A DNA stretch of 64,000 nucleotides from Maylandia zebra. Its lineage: Eukaryota; Chordata; Actinopteri; Cichliformes; Cichlidae. Position numbers and translations under genes: made by a program. Positions within the stretch are counted from its first letter, which is position 1. Every line of letters starts with the position of its first letter. Below, piece by piece: positions 11,711-32,486 of the stretch. Below the pieces are notes generated by a model, which saw only the letters and a list, made by a program, of their open reading frames with translations, ran no database searches and was not told where the DNA came from. The DNA is taken from assembly GCF_041146795.1 (NCBI RefSeq), contig NC_135168.1, forward strand, positions 37,085,370 to 37,149,369, read 5' to 3'.

Positions 11711-12664
11711 AATCGTTTTCATAACAGCTCCTAATTATTCAGAGGCACTCTTCATGAGGGTGCATAGCTGACTAAGGCAGGAGGCCTTTTGTGCATAAAC
11801 ATTTGTTATTAGTGGGTTTCCCAACAACAGACACTAAAATTGAAATGTAGATATGCAGTAAAAATGCTTTGAAAACTCTTTAACAGTACCTTTACCAACC
11901 TAAAATTACTTTTGGAATTAAGGAATTACAGCTCTAATGCACCTTGGCACAACCCATGTTTTTTTTCCTTCTTTATGATAATTCGTAAGGGCAGTGTGGT
12001 TTGTAGGAGTTGTGTTGCCGTGTAAGCAAACAGCAAAACACAAATACAACACAAATCTAAAGATAATTTTCACTATGAACCACTCAAACATTCAGAAATC
12101 CAAAGATAATTGTAGGGAGACATGAAAGTTTTCTCATATTGCAGGTATAGAATGAAGAGAAGGCATTTGGGCTCAGGGAAAAAAACAAAACCAAGCATGC
12201 AATACTCAGCACCTTCATCTAGAGTAAGTCACAGATAATGAACAGACTGGCAAAAATCTTCATTTAAACTGTCTTCATATCAATTACATCAACAGAACAG
12301 TAATACACCCCTTAATATTCCAGCAGTTTCTCACAAATACCATAGAAAAATAAGTAAAGTTGACACAAGCATATCTTCTGGAAGCTCAGATTTGGTCCGT
12401 ATTAACAAGTCGAGTGTGCACATGTCTTCTTGTCTGCCTACACATCCTCTCTTTGTGTGGGTTGACAGTGTTTCATGCGAGGGAAAGAGATTAACTACAA
12501 ATCCAGTGCAGCCCAGCGCTCCAGTCTGAAATAAGGTGGGGGGGGGGCAGAGGTTGTATGACACATTTGTGAACACAGTGACTGTTTTTCTTTGTATTTA
12601 GAGGTAACGGGGAGAAGTCGGGGTGATGTTTGCAGCAGTGAACATCCTTCATTGCCAGGAGACC

Positions 12665-21608
<8,944 letters not shown>

Positions 21609-21970
21609 ACTGCTGCTCTGATAGGAGAAACATTCAGTTAACATTGTGCCAATAAAAACTCTAAATGACTACAGCCATTAAACTAGGACCTGGTGGCTCC
21701 TGAGCAACACAACAGCAGTTCAATAGCGTAAAAGTGACCCAAACACATATGTTAGCGTTCTCTGACTACTTCACAAAGCTTTCAGTACTCGGAAGCACGC
21801 TAGTTCCCTGTCGCTTCTCACTTTATTTATGTGTACATGTATGTATACACTACGAGTGCATCCTTGCAACTGCGGCTCCGTCGCACCTCTTATATCTCTT
21901 CAAACGTTAACATTTGAACTCCCTTGGTTACTGTTAGCCAGCTAGCACGCTATCAACAAAACAAACGTAC

Positions 21971-22330
21971 CGGTGACTGAGCCGTGTTGTCCCCTGCGAG
22001 CAGATGACTGAGCTTGCCCGCCACTCACAGCTCAAAATCCCCCGTGGACCAGCACGAGCGCATGAATGAAGAAGCTAATTACATCCAGGTGAAACGCTCT
22101 ACTGCGTGATTATAGTGATTGTCGAGACGGTGCAATAACCCTCTGGAGTTATCTTACGGGGGCGAGCTAGTCCATGGTCTCTTACTGCTAGTGTATCACC
22201 GCTAGCGTTTACCACATCGCTCCCGCTAACTAGCTTGATTGTGGACTTTAGTTAGCTCAGTGAGGAGACCTGCAGCAGCGGTCGCTCCTCCCTCTACTGG
22301 TTTTCCTGTTGTTTTAAGCGCCTCCCCGAG
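21971..22330 (-). promoter_or_regulatory. slain1: slain1 non-coding first exon and promoter region (candidate)
   Basis: A donor CACCG/GTACGTTTG ends at 21971 on the minus strand and can join the acceptor before the first coding exon at 21617. The 350 bp to the right are CpG-containing and lack any open frame, as expected for a TATA-less promoter. The transcription start was not located. Confidence 0.45.
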
Positions 22331-22975
22331 GGAGGACATGGTACTGCAACAACCTCATATTATTATATATTGTAACCACTGGGTGTCACTGTTTACACAA
22401 TGCTGCATTCAATAACCGTACTTAAACGTCTGTTATGCAGTCTATGGGTGCCTTACAGCACGTTATACCAAGAAAAAAAGCATAAAGTGAATAACTGTCG
22501 ACTCCCACTGCTGTTGTTATCGAATATTTTATCTACGTAGACAAAAATACAGTTTAAGGATAGAAACAGAAAATGGAGCAATACATGTTTTAATTAAGAA
22601 AAGCATGCACAAGTATAATGTACTCACAAAAAATTTAAACCTTTAATTTTTTTAAGTTCTACTTAAACTATATGATCTATGTAGTATACACCTCTTATCA
22701 GTCCCTTATTTTCGGCTGAATTATTCCAGTATCTTTGCATTTCGCGCCATAGTGATGGGATTTCTGGCTCTTTTTAGAGAACCGGCTCTTTCGGCTCGAC
22801 TCACTAAAAAGAGTCGGCTCTTTCGGCTCCGAACCGGCTCTTCAGGTTGTTTTGTTGCTTTAATTAATTTATTATTAACAATAATATAAAATTATGCACA
22901 AAAGGAATTATTAATGTAAAAAAAAGTGGTTTTATTTATATATGTTTATATATAAATATATACAGTGGCCTCTGG

Positions 22976-24747
22976 CTCCTAGCAGTGAACCCCAGGAAGG
23001 CGGCCGGTCCAGATGGAGTACCTGGCAAGGTACTAAGAGCATGCGCACACCAGCTCACCCTCATCTTCACCAGACTCTTCAACCTCTCACTGGATCAGGC
23101 AGCCATCCCATCCTGTCTAAAATCAGCCACAATCATCCCAGTGCCGAAGAAGTCTCCCATCTCCAGCCTGAATGATTACCGCCCTGTGGCCCTCACACCG
23201 GTAATCATGAAATGCTTTGAGAGACTAGTCCTTCAGCACATCAAGGATTACCTCCCCCCAGAATTCGACCCTCACCAGTTTGCATACCGTGCAAACAGAT
23301 CCACAGAAGACGCCATCGCCACAGCCCTTCACGCTGTGCTGAGTCACCTAGAGCAGCGGCAAAGCTACGTCCGAATGCTCTTTGTGGACTACAGCTCAGC
23401 CTTTAATACAATCATCCCGGACATCCTCATCACCAAACTGGTCGCTCTTGGCCTCCCTCCTCTCACATGTGCCTGGATAAAGGATTTCCTCACAAACCGG
23501 CCCCAGACTGTAAGACTCTGCCCTCATCTCTCCTCCACTCGCACACTGAGCACCGGCTCCCCACAGGGCTGTGTGCTGAGCCCCCTCTTGTATTCTCTCT
23601 ACACCCACGACTGCAGTTCGACCCACAACAACACTCTCATCATCAAGTTTGCTGATGACACCACGGTAGTCGGACTCATCTCGAAGGGAGACGAGGCAGA
23701 GTACAGAGAGGAAGTCCTGAAGCTGGCAGCATGGTGTTCAGAAAACAACCTGGCACTGAACACTAAGAAAACCAAAGAGCTCATTGTTGACTTCAGGAGA
23801 CACAGCACCGATTTGGCCCCCCTCTACATCAACGGGGAGTGTGTGGAGAGGGTCCACACTTTCCGGTTCCTTGGTGTCCTCATCTCTGCTGACATCTCCT
23901 GGACAGACAACATCTCAGCGGTCATCAAGGGCCCAACAGCGGCTGCACTTCCTGAGAGTCCTCAGGAAGTACAAGCTGAACTCCAACTTGCTGCTGACCT
24001 TCTACCGCTCGTCCATTGAGAGCCTGCTAACCTACTGCATCACGGTATGGTACGGCAGCTGCACCAAGGCGGATAGAGTGAGGCTTCAGAGTGTGATCAA
24101 GACAGCACAGAAGATCATCGGCTGCCCTCTCCCCTCCCCGATGGACATCTATTCCTCCCGCTGCCTCACCAGAGCAGCAAACATTATCAAGGACAGCTCC
24201 CACCCTGGCTTCAACATGTTCAGCCTGCTTCCCTCAGGGAAGCGCTACAGGTGCATCAACACAAAAACCCACAGACTCAAAAACAGTTTCTTCCCCAAAG
24301 CGATAACCACCCTGAACTCACACATGCACAGATAACACAGCCCCCCACTTCCCACTTCCCACTTCCTCTATGGACCACCACTGTGCAATACCAATTCTAT
24401 GTGCAACAACTCAACTGTATATACATAACACTATTTATACCAATTCTATGTGCAATAACTCAACTGTATATACATAACACTATTTATACCAATTCTGTGC
24501 AATAACTCAACTGTATATACATAACACTATTTATTACATATTACTTACGACTTGTATATTGTACATTTTATATATATATGTTTTTCCCTATGTTAATACT
24601 GTCCATATGTACATAGCGCTGCAGAACTTTACCCCCCACCCCCCCACCCCAGCATGTTTACACTGAGTAGGAGATGCTCTGTATCTCATTGTACAACTGT
24701 ATAGTGACAATAAAGGCATTCTATTCTATTCTATTCTATTCTATTCT
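22976..24747 (+). mobile_element. Rex1-type LINE, 5' truncated, with frameshifted reverse transcriptase
   Basis: The plus strand encodes the reverse transcriptase of a CR1-group non-LTR element. In order it shows [17 protein letters not shown], a YRPVAL block, [28 protein letters not shown] and the catalytic FADD (in [12 protein letters not shown]). The frame is open from 22985 to about 23925. There it shifts by one base, and the C-terminal part (SSRCLTRAANIIKDSSHPG..SGKRYR) continues in another frame to 24335. The endonuclease and ORF1 are missing, which is typical 5' truncation. The 3' end carries AATAAAGGC and (ATTCT)n, the Rex1 hallmark. The copy is inactive. Confidence 0.88.
24389..24535 (+). 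repeat. Three tandem units of about 49 bp in the Rex1 3' UTR
   Basis: The unit starts ACCAATTCTATGTGCAA and ends ACATAACACTATTTAT. Three near-identical copies follow head to tail; the last has lost a few bases (CTGTGCAATAAC). Confidence 0.9.
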
Positions 24748-25634
24748 AGAGACAAAACACTTACAAACTCCAAAACACATTTCTAGCGTTAACTTAACTT
24801 CCAAAACAGAGCTACCTAGATCACTTAAATTAAACAATTGAAAGCATATGTGTATTGTTTGTGTATTTATACACAGGCACTCATATATATTCAAATAATT
24901 TAAAAAAAAAAGTTCATTTACCTGTTACTACCACACACCAAATCCGGTCGTTGGTACTTGCTGGCTTGTGTAGCCACCAGGTAACAAAAGCTCAACACTG
25001 CGCCCAGCATTTTGGAGCACTTCTGTTGTCTTTTGTACGTGTTTTGGAGTTTTTATGTGTTTTGGAGTTTTTACGTGCTTCAGGGTTTGTACGTGTTTTG
25101 AAGTTTGTACGTGCTGCTTTGTCTGTAGGGGCCACTGTAAATATACTTTTATTTATTCACTCCACATAAAATGTAATAAATAAATCATATAATACAAAAA
25201 CCAACTAGTCACAGTTCAACTTTTAACTATTTAAATTTTCAGCTTTTTCCTTTTAAACAAATTTAAAATGAAACAACACAAAACACTGCAAACCACAACA
25301 CAATTAAATATAAATTAAAAAATGAAAACAAAAAGAAGATGCACATTCTCTGTCATATAGGCCTGCATGAATAAACCTTCTGAATCCTTTATCATCTGCA
25401 ACTGAAAATAGTTGTGGATGCTTACTATACCTTTCTAATGTGACGTTGTTGTCCCTGGCTCTCTTTCTCTGTCTTTCCCTCCTGCTCTGTTCCTGTGCTA
25501 CTGCGAGTGTAACTACCGCCCCTCCCCCCGGAAAAAAAGTGCGAGAGAGAGAGGGTGAGAGAAGGAAAAAAAAAACCCCACGTCTCGCGTCGTTCACGTC
25601 AAAGATCCGGCTCTAAGAGCCATTTCGTCACTAT

Positions 25635-27180
25635 TACACATAGAAGTCTGTTAAATTCAGGGCAATGAAAAATCAGAGGTCAATTTCTTGTATGTGTGCA
25701 CATATTTGGACCATAAAGATTCAGATTTTGGTATGAGCCTTTTTAGCTGTTAAAAAGTACACTCTTATAGCACCAGAATGATCAAATGTCTTTTAAAAGA
25801 TATCAGAAATCCTGTGTTCTGGATCTCATCTGCCGATGAGAACTTTTTACATTTATATATCTTAGACTGACTTTTCCTTATCTGCTTATACAAGTCCTAT
25901 GATAATTCTGCACATGTTCTAGACTGTTTCGTTGTAGTCCTAAGTTTCTTATCAAAGACAGATCCTGACAGATCTCGGAAAGAGAAAACGTGCATACCAT
26001 CATCCCTCTCAAAAGAAGCCTAATTTATTATTCATGATATTGAACAGGTTTCATTACAACACAATGGAACATGTAAATCTGCACGACCTTTAACAAGTAT
26101 GGTAAAAGCATTTTGAACAAAGTTAGACAGTGTAAAGTGTGTCTTTGCTCTCAAGCATTTGTGCACCACTATATGAACATGTCCCAGCAGGCTTGCTGCG
26201 GAAAAACACAGACTGCACTATCTTAAGCAATCCACACACACAGGAGCCTGATGGAAAACATGCCCAGTCGATGAGCTGCGAGATAAATTTGTGCTTTCCA
26301 AAACATTTTAAAGGCAGAATGCAAATAATCTAATTTTAGTATCCTGACTTTACATGCATAGAGACAGTGTAAATGATGCCCTGCACATGTATGCTAAATT
26401 CCAGTATCGAAAGTAAACTAAACTCTAAAGTCAACTAAAAATCCTTGTTGGCAATCTGCAGTGTGCCCACGCCTACAGCTCGTTCACTCCCGTTTTTTCT
26501 GCAGGCTTAAACCTGTTGTATATCTAGATGAGGTATCTGGAATGAAATGTTTGCAACCCCAAAGAATATGAAAGCTTAATATGAATGTTAATAATTAATT
26601 TTCTTAGTCCTAGTCACTCCAATAGCAAGAGGTTGTCCAAGAATATTTTGGTACCAGTATTGGCAGTGAAATTTGTGTCTTTCACTGCCTTAAACCCTCA
26701 TTTTCTTTATTATGCATGCTGAAAAAAAAAAAAAATCCTAAAATGAACCTCAGGCTTTATTGCATATTGAAAAATTAACAGCAACATTGCGTGTAACTGT
26801 AAGTGCTGACGAGAAAGGAAAGAGTAGATAATAACTGAGCACTCGTGTCCGAGTGAGCTTTTAAGCATCAGGTGTCGATATCTGTTTACACAGCCATTTA
26901 AATGATATGTAGGTTTGCTTTTATGCATTATAAATTTTTAATTTTCAACTAATGCTTCATGCTTGTTTGTATCTTTTCTCTGATGCTTTTAAATTCCAGT
27001 TTCTTTCCAAAGTTTTTATTTAAACGAGCCCATCATATGCATTTGCTTTCCTCAAATACTTTAACTGGTGAATGTGAAAATCAGTCTATAAAGTTTTTTT
27101 TAAATGAAGATGCCAAGTTGCTCAAATAAGTTTCATTGGTTTCATTTTTAACAAAGTAACTCAAAGTTTTTGAACATTTT
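25635..27180. other. Intergenic interval without recognised genes
   Basis: AT-rich DNA lies between the transposon nest and the beta-thymosin 3' end. Short open frames here have no splice or family support, and no repeat was recognised. Confidence 0.6.
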
Positions 27181-27186
27181 TTTATT
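27181..27186 (-). terminator. Candidate thymosin polyadenylation signal
   Basis: The minus strand carries AATAAA about 400 nt downstream of the thymosin stop codon, a distance usual for beta-thymosin 3' UTRs. The UTR between them contains a run of 14 C on the sense strand (27544-27557). Confidence 0.5.
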
Positions 27187-27584
27187 AAAAACAATATCAT
27201 CTTTTATGTCCTTTTTCATAAAACATCCTGAATGGCACCATTTACAGGCATACATATGGTATAGTAATATAACATGATTGATGAATTTCCAATGTTGAAA
27301 TTATGATTTCCCCCCCCCTCCCTTTTTTGCTCAAGTCTACACCCTGTATAATGTTTATCATGCCCTGTTCAACCCTTTTCTACACTGCATTGCAAAACAA
27401 TAAAATGCATCCATTGCCTTAATTTAGTCACAGAGATCTTTCCCATAGCGTCAACCCAAACACCATTTCAAAGCAAAGACAGCGTGGCACAGAAAACTGA
27501 GGCAGAGGTGGGGATGGTTGGGCTTGGAAGACGAGCAGGTAGCGGGGGGGGGGGGGGTCGATTGAAGGAGACTCATGACTCTCT

Positions 27585-28442
27585 TCAGTTTCCTTGCTGC
27601 ATGGCTTTCTTCTCCGCTTCAATTTCTGTGAGGAAGAAAAAACAAAAATTTTAAATATTACCAACCATAACCCACTTGCTGTATTAAGCACAGAGGGCTA
27701 GTGAAGCTCCCACTGAGTATATTAACCCAACTCAAGGAATGTTTGTTTACTAGTCAATTCACTGCAATTCTTCATGCACAAAGAGACATTCTGTCTGTAC
27801 TGCATTACGGCAGTTATCCTGCTGCTGTCCAGTTAACACCCTTTGAGTCATCCACTCATTTCTATAGATGGCGTGGTATCTGAATAGATTATCTTCATAG
27901 CCACTTTCTTTTTGTTGCAATAGGCGTGACAGAAATGAATGAATAACATTTTCATATCACTTCCACATTTTCCACTTTCAACTGTGAATGCATCGCGTCA
28001 CATTAACAGATAAATGAGCACAACATTATGACACGAGTGCTCACATACCTCTGAGCCACAGACAGAGCTAAAAATGGGGCCTTGTAGCTCTACTTTACAG
28101 CCAGAAGTGCAAACCACTTCTCTGGATGAAGATGATCGTCTGTGCCCAAAGTCCAATTTTTGTCCTAATGAAGCAATGAGAAACGTTGCTGTCTGGATGG
28201 CAGCACCGCATATCACATATCTAAAAAAGGCTTTAGAACTCATAAAGAGGACAGCATGCACTGACAGTGCCACCTGCTTCTGAGCCTCTTCTCTCTTATA
28301 GTAGCCACAGCTGTGTTCAGATTAAGAAAGATTGAGTTAGACAGCAGGGAGCTTCACAGCCTCAGAGGGGAAGGATGGGCATTTTGACACACTTTCATTC
28401 TCCTCTTTCTGCTGCTGCATGTCACGCCAGAGATGAACACTG

Positions 28443-28494
<52 letters not shown>

Positions 28495-28925
28495 ACACAC
28501 CATTGTGCAGTTTATGATTGGGGTTTCTGTTTATTTGCTCTAAAATTTGTATTCTTCCACTCTTAGTGGTAGATGGCAGGTTAGAGTTTCAAGAGTGGGA
28601 ATATGCGTGCGTTTCTTCCTTACAGGTTGGTGCTAAGTACAAGGTCTCAGGTAGTTGGGTGTGGTCCTTGTTTTGCAATATTTGCAGTTACCTTTATTTA
28701 AAAAAGAAAAAAAAAAGGCAGGGAGGAGTTGAGCCAACCAGTGAGCCAGAGTAAAGGGGAAAGGTGAAAGAAGTAAATGAGAGGCTTGTTTGGAGCACAC
28801 TTCTTTTGTCTTAAAGACCTACCCTCCTTTGTTGGAAGGTGGTTCTTTTCTTGCGTGTTAGTCTTCTTTAGCTTTTGCTTGTTGAACTGCTCCACTTCCT
28901 GGTTGACTGGGTTGCTGTCGCTCAT
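27585..28925 (-). CDS. Beta-thymosin, 47 aa, two coding exons (TMSB15-position gene)
   Basis: Coding exon 28925-28823 encodes MSDSNPVNQEVEQFNKQKLK.. ending LPTKE. It joins 27625-27585, which encodes EIEAEKKAMQQGN and a stop. The donor is G/GTAGGT and the acceptor TCACAG. The actin-binding core LKKTNTQEKN is intact, and length and intron position fit the family. Beta-thymosins are cytosolic peptides that bind G-actin one to one and buffer the monomer pool. The 5' UTR exon is at about 29898-29848, with an acceptor at 28938 just before the ATG. Proximity to slc25a53, prps1 and frmpd3 (all human Xq22) favours the TMSB15 locus over TMSB4X. The protein alone does not settle the paralogue, so no symbol is given. 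Confidence 0.92.
28449..28493. repeat. A45 homopolymer in the thymosin intron
   Basis: A run of about 45 A (T on the transcribed strand) lies between the two thymosin coding exons. A second run of about 23 A is at 29068-29090 in the preceding intron. No retroposon body with duplicated flanks is visible next to either. Confidence 0.95.
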
Positions 28926-29847
28926 TTTGGAGGAGTTCTATAAAACAGAAAAGGGGAGATTTAAGAGAAGAATTTGTGTGCTTTCAAGATCTCACTGACA
29001 TGCTAAGATCTTGTCTGCAGTGCATGCCCATACATGTACACAAACCAAGTTCCACCTGACGTGAGAGAAAAAAAAAAAAAAAAAAAAAAAAGGTTGTGAA
29101 CCATGCAGTCACCTGAAACAACAAGTATCTGTACCTCTATCTCACCACGGTGAACTAACGTGATGTAGTGTTTAACTGGGTGGCATTCAAATCCACAAAT
29201 GGCTCTTGTTAACAGAGAAAAATGGTGCGTCTGTGCACTGATTTGCATTTATGTACAGTTATTAAAGAGATACGGAGAATTTTACACCTGTGCCAACTAA
29301 GCAAATAAGATTAGAAGCGCATGTGCATTGGAACAAGTTTTATAGGAATTTAATATTTCCAGGAGGACTGAAGTCAGGGCATAAATACTGCAGTATTAGG
29401 AAATTCAGTGACCTATCCCATTAGGGGAGCGTCTGTCTTCTTTGCTGTCCACAGCAATAGACCGCACAGAATAATGGGTGCATTTTTATTTTTAACACCA
29501 CCCTAGGGAAAATACCCCTTAAAGACCAGGCTGTCTAGGAAAATTAACCTTAGGTAGCCTGATAAAGACTTATAGACAGCCCTAATCTGCGGGCAGAGAA
29601 ATGAGGCACTGTCAGGCATCTGTACACACCCTGCGCCATAACTGAAGTGACTAACACACCAGTGAGTGTACTAAAAGAGATACATACCAAAACGTTGCAT
29701 AACGTATTTCATATTTTAATACACAGCACATAAATAATCACTTAAAATAAACAATTCGTTCGCATTTTTTTCTTAGCAATTAAGAAAAAAATAATTTATC
29801 AGCAGGCTAAGACAGCTGGAAAAACAAAACAATTTAAAGAGTTTTAC

Positions 29848-29930
29848 CTGGTGTAGGACCGCGTTGCAAGACAATCTTTAACAGGTAACTGTGTGTGTGT
29901 GTAATCCGTGCAAAACCAACGGTTTAAATA
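29848..29930 (-). promoter_or_regulatory. Beta-thymosin TATA promoter and non-coding exon 1
   Basis: On the minus strand TATTTAAA lies at 29930-29923. A start site 25-30 bp downstream would be near 29898. The short non-coding exon then ends at 29848 with the donor ACACCAG/GTAAAA. A TATA-driven promoter and non-coding first exon are usual for beta-thymosin genes. Confidence 0.65.
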
Positions 29931-32486
29931 GAGACAACACGCCCTTGTGCACGCCAACATGGACACCGGTCCTCTGGCTCTCATTGGCTTTCAAAGCTCA
30001 GAAGGCGAATTTTAATTGGACACTCTTGATGTCTCACCGCCCTCTCAAACCTCCTTAAAAATGATATGTTGGGTCAAAGTTCTTCCTATGCAGTGTTGCA
30101 ATCGCATGATGAATTCCTTCACGTATCCGCACGTTTGGAAAAACGGACACCTATTGTAGGTGATGTGATGGATTTCACGTTTTTCTCTTTTAGCACAGTA
30201 CCATCTAGTGGGCTACAGAGTTATGACAAGCCAACTTAAAAATAATCATAACAAGAAAGGGAAAGAAACCAGTTAAAGTCGAATGACTGTAATTTGTTAA
30301 TGCACTTGGTGGGAAAACACCGATACTTTCCAGTAACTGTTATTTTGTTTGGCAGTAAATAGGGGAAAATATGCTGTTTTGACAGTCAAATACATGTTCT
30401 TTTACTGTTATACGCTGTAAGCAAATTATATACCTTCAGGGGAAGCAGCCGCATGCTCTTGGGGTGTGTGTGTGTGGGGAACCTAGCTAAACAAGAGGCA
30501 GCAAAGAATTATTTTCCTGATTCATCCAGTCGGGATGTGTTTGGACATTTCCACAAGCAAGAGCAGGAAAATTCCTCAAAGGAAGGCCCCACTTAGCCCT
30601 GCCCCAAAACCTTCTTGCTGTCAGGAAACAGTGCAGTAGTGACCGAAACTTAGCTTTATTTTCTTACAGTCTTTAATTCATAATATGTATATGATGATTC
30701 ATGGTCACCATATATATTGAGACCATACATGGCTTAATACCTTGGTTTTTTTTTTCAGAAGGAAATTGTTTATCTTGCAAAAAGACGGCAATCCACAGAT
30801 GTAAACGGCACATAGATTTATGGGGTCTTATGCTAAGGATCAGTATAAAAGGATCATTTAAAAATAATAATAATAAAACAACAGGTGAGTTAATGGGTCA
30901 CAGTAGGTTGTCCTCTTTAGCACATAAAATGCCCAGAATAAAAATGACATTTCACACAAACAAAAGACATTCAAATTAACTTTTTAAAAAGTAAAACAAC
31001 AATGATTATTACCTTCAATCATTGGCTACAGAAAGACTGACAGTCCTGAGGAAATAACAGATTACATTAAAAAGTGTAAGACTGAATATAATTCAGTATA
31101 GTGCCAGTGTTTTACACTGAACTACAACATAACTCCCTCTGTGCACAGAAAACCTGTTTCATAACACATAATAATAGTACCTTACGACTTGCAGTTTGCA
31201 CTCTCGTCAATGGGTGTGCGTGGTCAAGCTGTACCTGGCTGATATTAACAACTCGCTTGTTGTAAATGACCTCATAGAAGCATAGAAAGAGGGAGTGACC
31301 TTTTTTAAGTAGGACAAGCATAAGTCAATGTGTCAGCTATAAGCAGACTAAGCAGCTGGTTGTGGGCTCCCTCACCAGCAGGGGGCCCCCGAGAGCATTT
31401 GAAATGTCACACAATGCAGGTTAATAAATGTTAAATTTTTGTGATATATAAGTTGTATTCATGAAAGAGAAAGCTAAATATTTTTGATACATATTTTAAT
31501 AAAATGACAGGTTAATGCTACTGGTTTGATCACTTTCACTGTCATAGCTGCGGCCACGTTCATGCCCACTATAAGTGTTTTAAAGTAGACCGCAGCAAAT
31601 ATGTAAAAAAAAAAAAAAAGACTTATTTTGCTAAAAAGAAAAAAAATGAGGGGGAAGCATTGGGATAAAGGTATGTTTATGAATTAATATACTTTTCTGC
31701 CATTCTGCACATTTTAAAAACAGTATGAACAGTCAGATGTTTTGAATTTACAAAAGTTAACTTGGTTTATTTCTTTCCACTACACTAGAAAGGCATGATC
31801 ATGTATGACATGACAAATGATCGAACATGGACAATTCATGGATAATTGTGGCTGCGCTAAAGTGGGTGGTTGATGGGCCCCAAATCAAATTCTGCTTTAG
31901 GCCCCAAAAAATCTTGGACTGCCCCTGCAGAACTACATTGTGGCTGTGTGATGACATTACCAGCAGTGCACAATAATCCTAATTCTCAGGTAGTAGAAAA
32001 CTAATCTGTGTTTCTGACTATATTATGGCATCCGTTCTTTAAGCCTGGCTGGCTTACAGCAATTCTTGTTTTTTGAGTCCTAAGCAAAATTTCTTTCCTT
32101 ACAAAACAATAAAAATTCAAAGCATATGTGACTGACAACTTCATCAAAGGAGAACTATTCAAACCCATCTCTGAGACCAGAAGTCTTAGCAGTGGTGCTG
32201 TCAGCTTGATAGCACATTTTGACACAGAAAATTAGCTTGTTAGTATGACTGCATTTTCTTCACTCACTGCAGTAAACATCAGAGAAGCGCAGGTGGAAGT
32301 AATATATTGAATAATTGTTAAAGTTATGGTTTCAGAGTACCGGAATTGCTTGTGGTAGTTCACTCCCACACTATAAAGGCTTATCAATACGTTTTTTTTC
32401 TTGCAGTTATAAGTCAAAATGTCTCCTGTGAACAATATCAAAATTGAATACACTTTTGTGGATAAAAATGTCTGGAGCACGTATCT
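29931..32486. other. Intergenic interval; possible worn repeat at 31340-31935
   Basis: No gene is seen. At 31377-31405 (GGGGGCCCCCGAGAGC) and 31868-31935 (GGGCCCCAAATC.. TAGGCCCCAAAA..) there are GGGCCCC-centred blocks like the ends of an old short DNA transposon. The interior is not recognisable. The slc25a53 3' UTR must occupy the right part. Confidence 0.35.

Larger units (their letters stand above)
22964..25137. mobile_element. TA-flanked inverted-repeat transposon, middle layer of the nest
   Basis: The element opens with CAGTGGCC and ends with GGCCACTG, each flanked by TA, as in Tc1/mariner/pogo elements. The right terminus read backwards is CAGTGGCCCCTACAGACAAA. The left terminus is CAGTGGCCTCT, broken by the Rex1 insertion and resuming at AGAGACAAAACAC. 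Both ends carry several AAACTCCAAAACAC-like direct repeats. There is no transposase. Confidence 0.65.
22746..25634. mobile_element. hAT-like short transposon, outermost layer of a nest
   Basis: The left end reads TAGTGATGGGATTTCTGGCTC with repeated CCGGCTCTTTCGGCTC motifs. The right end reads GATCCGGCTCTAAGAGCC and closes with TTTCGTCACTA. The two ends form imperfect inverted repeats (TAGTGAYG) and share CGGCTCT motifs. Without the inner insertion at 22964-25137 about 0.7 kb remains and has no coding capacity. hAT-like is inferred from the terminal style; the target duplication could not be read cleanly. Confidence 0.55.

Noticed and set aside
22985-24335. Possible active reverse transcriptase or retron-like system
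   Set aside because: The FADD motif and neighbouring blocks identify a Rex1-type LINE. It is 5' truncated, has a one-base frameshift near 23925 and carries the typical (ATTCT)n tail.
27585-28925. Assignment as tmsb4x
   Set aside because: The N terminus (SDSNPVNQEVEQFN) and C terminus (AEKKAMQQGN) differ from the TMSB4X pattern, and the neighbours are Xq22-type genes. It was left as a beta-thymosin without a firm symbol.
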